Under the pieces are notes generated by a model. It worked only from the letters and a program-made list of their open reading frames with translations, was not told the origin of the DNA and did no database searches. Shown in pieces: positions 7,195-9,761 of a DNA stretch of 9,761 nt. The translations under genes were made by a program, and so were the position numbers. Origin of the DNA: JABDDM01 sp038240295 (GTDB lineage: Bacteria > Bacteroidota > Ignavibacteria > Palsa-1295); the NCBI GenBank assembly GCA_038240295.1, contig JBBSDW010000127.1:1-9761 (forward strand). Reading direction: 5' to 3'. Positions within the stretch are counted from its first letter, which is position 1; every line of letters begins with the position of its first letter.

Positions 7195-7569
7195 ATGCCA
7201 CCAGAAGCAATCGCGCCACGCAAAAAAGCTGGAGGAGCCGGTGAGGAGGAAGCCTGTCGGTTTCTGGCGGGTTTGGGATATAAGATCGTTAAGCGGAATT
7301 TTCAGTACGGCCGTATCGGCGAGATCGACATCGTAGCCTATGATGGCGCCGTTCTGGTTTTCGTCGAAGTCAAGGCGAGGACGCAGTTTGATTTCGGCAC
7401 TCCCGAAGAATCGATCACGCCGCGAAAGCAGGCGCAACTGAAAAAAGTGGCGGCCATGTATTATTACGTGAACAAGCTCAGCGATGTGGATTGTCGCTTT
7501 GATGTGGTCGCGATCGAACGGGTCAACGGCGTCCATGAGCTTCGGCATCACATCCGGGCCTTCTTCTAA
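7195..7569 (+). CDS. yraN: YraN/UPF0102 family protein, nuclease-like fold
   Basis: A 124-residue protein of usual family length. The order of motifs is typical: GAGEEEACRFL (14-24), RNFQYGRIGEIDIVA (34-48) and VFVEVKAR (55-62). Glu43, Asp45, Glu58 and Lys60 form a pattern like the PD-(D/E)xK active site of Holliday-junction resolvase-type nucleases, to which the family is related by fold. Its biochemical activity is generally described as uncertain, so a DNA or RNA processing role is inference. The gene directly follows rnhB, a neighbourhood common in bacteria. The ATG at 7195 is two bases after the rnhB stop; a GTG at 7189 would add two residues and overlap the rnhB stop by four bases, and cannot be excluded. 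Translational coupling with rnhB is likely either way. Confidence 0.95.
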   Translation: MPPEAIAPRKKAGGAGEEEACRFLAGLGYKIVKRNFQYGRIGEIDIVAYDGAVLVFVEVKARTQFDFGTPEESITPRKQAQLKKVAAMYYYVNKLSDVDCRFDVVAIERVNGVHELRHHIRAFF

Positions 7570-7612
7570 GATGCGGGAATGTGATATGCGAAAATGTGAT
7601 ATGCAGAAATGA
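7570..7612 (+). repeat. Three-copy imperfect 15-bp tandem repeat between yraN and the ABC gene
   Basis: Copies lie at 7570-7582 (13 bases, GATGCGGGAATGT), 7583-7597 (GATATGCGAAAATGT) and 7598-7612 (GATATGCAGAAATGA). The last copy contains the ATG of the ABC gene at 7609-7611. The repeat places an ATG every 7 or 8 bases (7571, 7579, 7586, 7594, 7601, 7609). It is too short for a CRISPR array and too regular to be ordinary spacer sequence. Confidence 0.85.
7571..7612 (+). CDS. Putative 13-codon coupling mini-ORF formed by the tandem repeat
   Basis: ATG at 7571 to TGA at 7610-7612 reads MRECDMRKCDMQK, a five-residue unit repeated. It begins one base after the yraN stop, and its stop codon overlaps the ABC gene start as ATGA. 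This could hand ribosomes from yraN to the ABC gene, which has no Shine-Dalgarno sequence. The frame of the ABC gene itself holds two ATG-TGA pairs upstream (7579 and 7594), which would end at once if used. Whether the peptide is made, or matters, is unknown; it may simply be a by-product of the repeat. Confidence 0.3.
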   Translation: MRECDMRKCDMQK

Positions 7613-8301
7613 TCCAGCTCTCGCAACTCTCAGCCTGCTACCCTGGAGCAAAGCAGGAGGTGCTTCAGTCTGTTGACTATGTTCTCGACAAAGGTATATT
7701 CGGTGTGATCGAGGGCGCAACCGGTTCAGGAAAATCTACACTTGTCAAGGTGTTGACCTGCCAGCTTCCGATTCGCTCAGGGAAGGCCGTCGTTGGTTCG
7801 TATGACCTCAGCGCGCTCCGTGGACCAAAGCGGGCGCGATACCTTCGCTCGATAGGTCTTATCTCGAATGATTTTCAGCTTCTCGAAGATAAGACGATCG
7901 AGGAGAACATTCACATTGCCATTGATATTCAATCGGCGCAGGCGCGCTACGATCGAAATGCGAAAGTTTCTCGTGTGATGGAGCGCTACGATCTTGAAGG
8001 TCATCGCAAGCTTTTTCCACGTCAGCTTTCGCACGGCGAGCAGCAGCGTGCGGCCATGGCGCGAGCGGTCGTGCGGGAGCCCTTGCTGCTCATAGCCGAT
8101 GAGCCCACGGGAAACCTCGATGAACGATCGGCGGCAACGATCCGCGAGGCGCTCCGCGCAGAACATGCACGAGGCATGACGATATTCGTGCTTACCTCGA
8201 ACGCAGCGCCGTTTGGAGAACCAATGACGAAAACGATGCGCCTGAAGAATGGGCAAATTGCCTTGATGGACAATCTGAACCCACCTGTGGCCGCGGAATA
8301 A
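7609..8301 (+). CDS. FtsE-like ABC transporter ATP-binding protein with degenerate Q- and H-loops
   Basis: A 230-residue single nucleotide-binding domain of the FtsE/LolD/MacB size class. An aromatic A-loop Tyr11 in YPG, Walker A GATGSGKST (36-44), signature LSHGEQQR (140-147), Walker B LLLIADEPTGNLD (159-171) with catalytic Glu165, and the D-loop are present. The stretch ISNDFQLLEDKTIEENI lines up with FtsE VFQDFRLLPDRTVYENV, so the closest match is FtsE, which with FtsX controls wall hydrolases at division. Two key positions differ: the Q-loop glutamine is Asn87 and the switch histidine after the TIFVLT strand is Ser197; the signature also reads LSHGE rather than LSGGE. Hydrolysis may thus be altered. 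No FtsX or other membrane partner is in the window. The start at 7609 gives the normal N-terminus (MIQL...). The codon use matches its neighbours, so nothing suggests recent transfer. Confidence 0.92.
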   Translation: MIQLSQLSACYPGAKQEVLQSVDYVLDKGIFGVIEGATGSGKSTLVKVLTCQLPIRSGKAVVGSYDLSALRGPKRARYLRSIGLISNDFQLLEDKTIEENIHIAIDIQSAQARYDRNAKVSRVMERYDLEGHRKLFPRQLSHGEQQRAAMARAVVREPLLLIADEPTGNLDERSAATIREALRAEHARGMTIFVLTSNAAPFGEPMTKTMRLKNGQIALMDNLNPPVAAE

Positions 8302-8328
8302 TGCGCGCGGCCTTCTTGTTCCATTTTT
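8289..8328 (+). terminator. Weak terminator-like hairpin at the end of the ABC gene
   Basis: GGCCGCG (8289-8295) and CGCGGCC (8306-8312) form a perfect 7-bp GC stem whose 10-base loop contains the ABC gene's stop codon. The following TTCTTGTTCC is only partly T-rich, with a cleaner TTTTT at 8324-8328. It may act as a weak terminator or attenuator before ribH, or simply affect translation of the last codons. Confidence 0.35.
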
Positions 8329-8346
8329 CGAGATTACCAAGAACCC

Positions 8347-8352
8347 AAAGGA
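8347..8352 (+). promoter_or_regulatory. Shine-Dalgarno sequence for ribH
   Basis: AAAGGA ends 4 bases before the ATG at 8357. The 55-base gap after the ABC gene has no clear -35/-10 pair and is too short for an FMN riboswitch, so expression of ribH probably depends on upstream transcription plus this site. Confidence 0.7.
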
Positions 8353-8356
8353 AACA

Positions 8357-8848
8357 ATGGCCCGCATTATCCGTGGAGAGTTTGACGGCGAACATCACAA
8401 GATCGGTATCGTCCTTAGCCGATGGAATCGGGAGATAACTGAGGATCTGCTGGCTGGTGCGATGCGAGCAATCGTCGCTGCCGGTATCGACGAATCGCGC
8501 GTGTTGATCGCATACGTACCCGGAGCCTTCGAGATCGGACTGGCACTCGAACAGATGGCTGCATCCGGCAACTTCGATGCACTCGTCGCGTTAGGCTGCG
8601 TGGTGCGCGGCGAAACGACGCATTTCGAACATGTGTCCGAGGCGGCCATGCGCGCGATTGCCAATGTATCCTTGCGCTATAAAATTCCTATCGGGTGCGG
8701 AGTGCTCACGACGGAATCGGTCGAACAAGCGATCGTTCGTTCAAGCGCTGACGACGATAACAAAGGCAGCGAAGCAGCGCTCGCTGCCATCGAGATGATA
8801 TCGGTGACTACACAAATCAAGAAATCCATCGGTGATCCAGGCATTTAA
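8357..8848 (+). CDS. ribH: 6,7-dimethyl-8-ribityllumazine synthase
   Basis: A 163-residue protein of normal length for lumazine synthase, the penultimate step of riboflavin synthesis. It joins the ribitylamino-uracil with the four-carbon dihydroxybutanone phosphate; known members form pentamers or 60-subunit shells in the cytoplasm. Motifs in order: SRWNREITEDLLAGA (21-35), with Trp23 at the position usually occupied by a ring-stacking Phe or Trp; VPGAFEI (53-59); GCVVRGETTHFEHV (79-92), with His88 as the likely catalytic base; GVLTTESVEQAI (114-125); and NKGSEAALAAIEM near the end. Residue 113 is Cys, whereas many family members have Phe in (P)xxFGVLTT. No other rib gene lies next to it, so the pathway genes are at least partly scattered. 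The start is supported by the Shine-Dalgarno sequence at 8347. A further secreted-protein gene begins 18 bases after the stop. Confidence 0.98.
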   Translation: MARIIRGEFDGEHHKIGIVLSRWNREITEDLLAGAMRAIVAAGIDESRVLIAYVPGAFEIGLALEQMAASGNFDALVALGCVVRGETTHFEHVSEAAMRAIANVSLRYKIPIGCGVLTTESVEQAIVRSSADDDNKGSEAALAAIEMISVTTQIKKSIGDPGI

Positions 8849-8866
8849 CTGATCCGTCCATAGACT

Positions 8867-9761
8867 TTGAACACCTCTGACGTTCGCCTCTCCAATATTC
8901 TCCGCATTCTCATTCTCTGCGCGATCGTTTCGGGCTTTGCCGAGTCTGCAATCAAAGCGCAGGAATTGCAACCCGGACAGTGGTTGACATATACTTCCAT
9001 GCGTGCGATCGCAGATGTCGCTGTCACTTCCGATTCGCTCGGATTCTGGGCGGTGACATCAGGAGGTGCGTTTCGCGCACCGTTCGATGGAAGCATCGAT
9101 AATATCAAAGCCCTGCGAAATACAGATGGTTTGATCGATAACCAACTAACGGCGGTCGCCACCGACCAATCGGGAAACGTTTACCTCGGCGGAACCACCG
9201 GTTCCTTCTGCATCTATTCTGAGTCGACGGGTCGTGTGCAGCAAAAGAACGACATCATCGTCAAGCAGAACCTGACACATAAGATCATCAACTCGATGTC
9301 GGTCTCGGGCAATCGGGTTTATCTCTCTACCGGTTACGGCCTTACCGTCTATGACCGATCTACCGGTCAATTTGCCGAGACGATCACGAAGTTTTCGAAC
9401 CTTCGGGATCAGGATACTGCGGTTGCGACGATCGAGTCGGGTGGCAACACCTATGTTGTGCTCGTCGATTCGGTAGCTGTAACGTCTTCGAATAATCTTT
9501 CTGGCGCATGGCGTACGATCTCGGGGACAGTGGGGACGCTGAGATCGGTCGCGCTTTTTCATGGTATGATCTACGTCGGATCTTCGGCTGGACTCTTCGT
9601 CTACGATCCTGCTTCCGATCGCTTTCATCTTGTCACTGGTACAGCCCAGTATTCGATCACTCGAGTAGCGGCTCCTTCAGCACGCGATTCGCTCTACATG
9701 CTAACCAAGGATGGCATTACGCTGATATCTTCGCCGGATGGGATCAGTCTTGGATCGAGAC
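8867..9761 (+). CDS. PorZ-like secreted beta-propeller protein, 3' end cut by the window
   Basis: The frame is open from a TTG at 8867 to the window edge (298 codons). An in-frame TAG at 8861-8863 limits the start, and the next ATG (8999) would remove the whole leader, so TTG is the best choice. The N-terminus looks like a signal peptide: a polar start with arginines, the hydrophobic stretch ILRILILCAIVSGFA, and a likely cut near AIKA/QE. The mature part begins GQWLTYTSMRAIADVAVT and has repeated propeller-blade units: FWAVTSGGAFR, NVYLGGTTGSFCIY, RVYLSTGYGLTVYD, MIYVGSSAGLFVYD, LYMLTKDGITLIS. The order, with INSMSV before a YLSTGYGLTVYD blade, resembles PorZ, a cell-surface propeller protein of the type IX secretion system, and also two-component-regulator propellers. 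The C-terminal part, which would show a sorting domain or a kinase, is outside the window, so PorZ is a reasoned guess. Confidence 0.78.
   Translation, partial: MNTSDVRLSNILRILILCAIVSGFAESAIKAQELQPGQWLTYTSMRAIADVAVTSDSLGFWAVTSGGAFRAPFDGSIDNIKALRNTDGLIDNQLTAVATDQSGNVYLGGTTGSFCIYSESTGRVQQKNDIIVKQNLTHKIINSMSVSGNRVYLSTGYGLTVYDRSTGQFAETITKFSNLRDQDTAVATIESGGNTYVVLVDSVAVTSSNNLSGAWRTISGTVGTLRSVALFHGMIYVGSSAGLFVYDPASDRFHLVTGTAQYSITRVAAPSARDSLYMLTKDGITLISSPDGISLGSR

Noticed and set aside
7570..7612. CRISPR-like repeat array
   Set aside because: The units are only 15 bp, directly adjacent with no spacers, and there are no cas genes.
8302..8356. FMN riboswitch in front of ribH
   Set aside because: The gap is 55 bases, too short for that riboswitch, and none of its conserved blocks is seen.
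7777..8367. Long open frame on the - strand (196 codons) across the ABC gene
   Set aside because: It is antisense to a gene with clear Walker motifs, and the translation is arginine/histidine-rich without domain features.
8861..8869. TAGACTTTG as a Bacteroidota -7 box before the PorZ-like gene
   Set aside because: The internal spacing is one base too long and the box overlaps the start codon itself.

Overview
The window looks like part of a chromosome from a Gram-negative bacterium of the FCB (Bacteroidota/Chlorobiota) side of the tree. My best guess is a Kapabacteria- or Ignavibacteria-like lineage. The grounds are an Omp85 outer-membrane barrel protein, a PorZ-like beta-propeller protein of the kind tied to type IX secretion, moderate GC content, and the near absence of Shine-Dalgarno sequences in front of most genes. 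The placement rests on protein features read by eye and is an inference.

Layout: all eight confident genes are on the + strand. Bases 1-276 hold no firm gene: there is the possible end of an upstream gene, a hairpin resembling a terminator, a small palindrome and a leader with a good ribosome binding site. Then come an EF-G-like translational GTPase paralogue (277-2394), closed by a strong intrinsic terminator (2418-2454); a GH57 alpha-glucan-active enzyme (2481-4643); an Omp85/TamA-like outer membrane protein (4652-6445) starting 8 bases after it; RNase HII, rnhB (6485-7192); the YraN/UPF0102 nuclease-fold protein (7195-7569); an FtsE-like ABC ATPase (7609-8301); lumazine synthase, ribH (8357-8848); and the first 298 codons of a secreted PorZ-like propeller protein (8867 to the window edge).

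How the genes fit: from 2481 onward the genes are packed with gaps of 2 to 55 bases, so much of this stretch may be transcribed together, although the products serve different tasks (glucan metabolism, outer-membrane biogenesis, RNA-primer removal, envelope or division ABC function, riboflavin synthesis, secretion). The rnhB-yraN pair is a familiar neighbourhood in many bacteria. The FtsE-like ATPase has no membrane partner in the window. Two genes, Omp85 and PorZ-like, act at the outer membrane.

No defence system, mobile element, CRISPR array or RNA gene is visible. The most unusual signals are small: a three-copy 15-bp tandem repeat encoding a 13-codon mini-ORF that links yraN to the ABC gene through a 4-base stop/start overlap; an ABC ATPase that keeps Walker A and B but has lost the Q-loop glutamine and switch histidine; non-canonical G-motifs in the EF-G paralogue; and a roughly threefold excess of GATC across the window.
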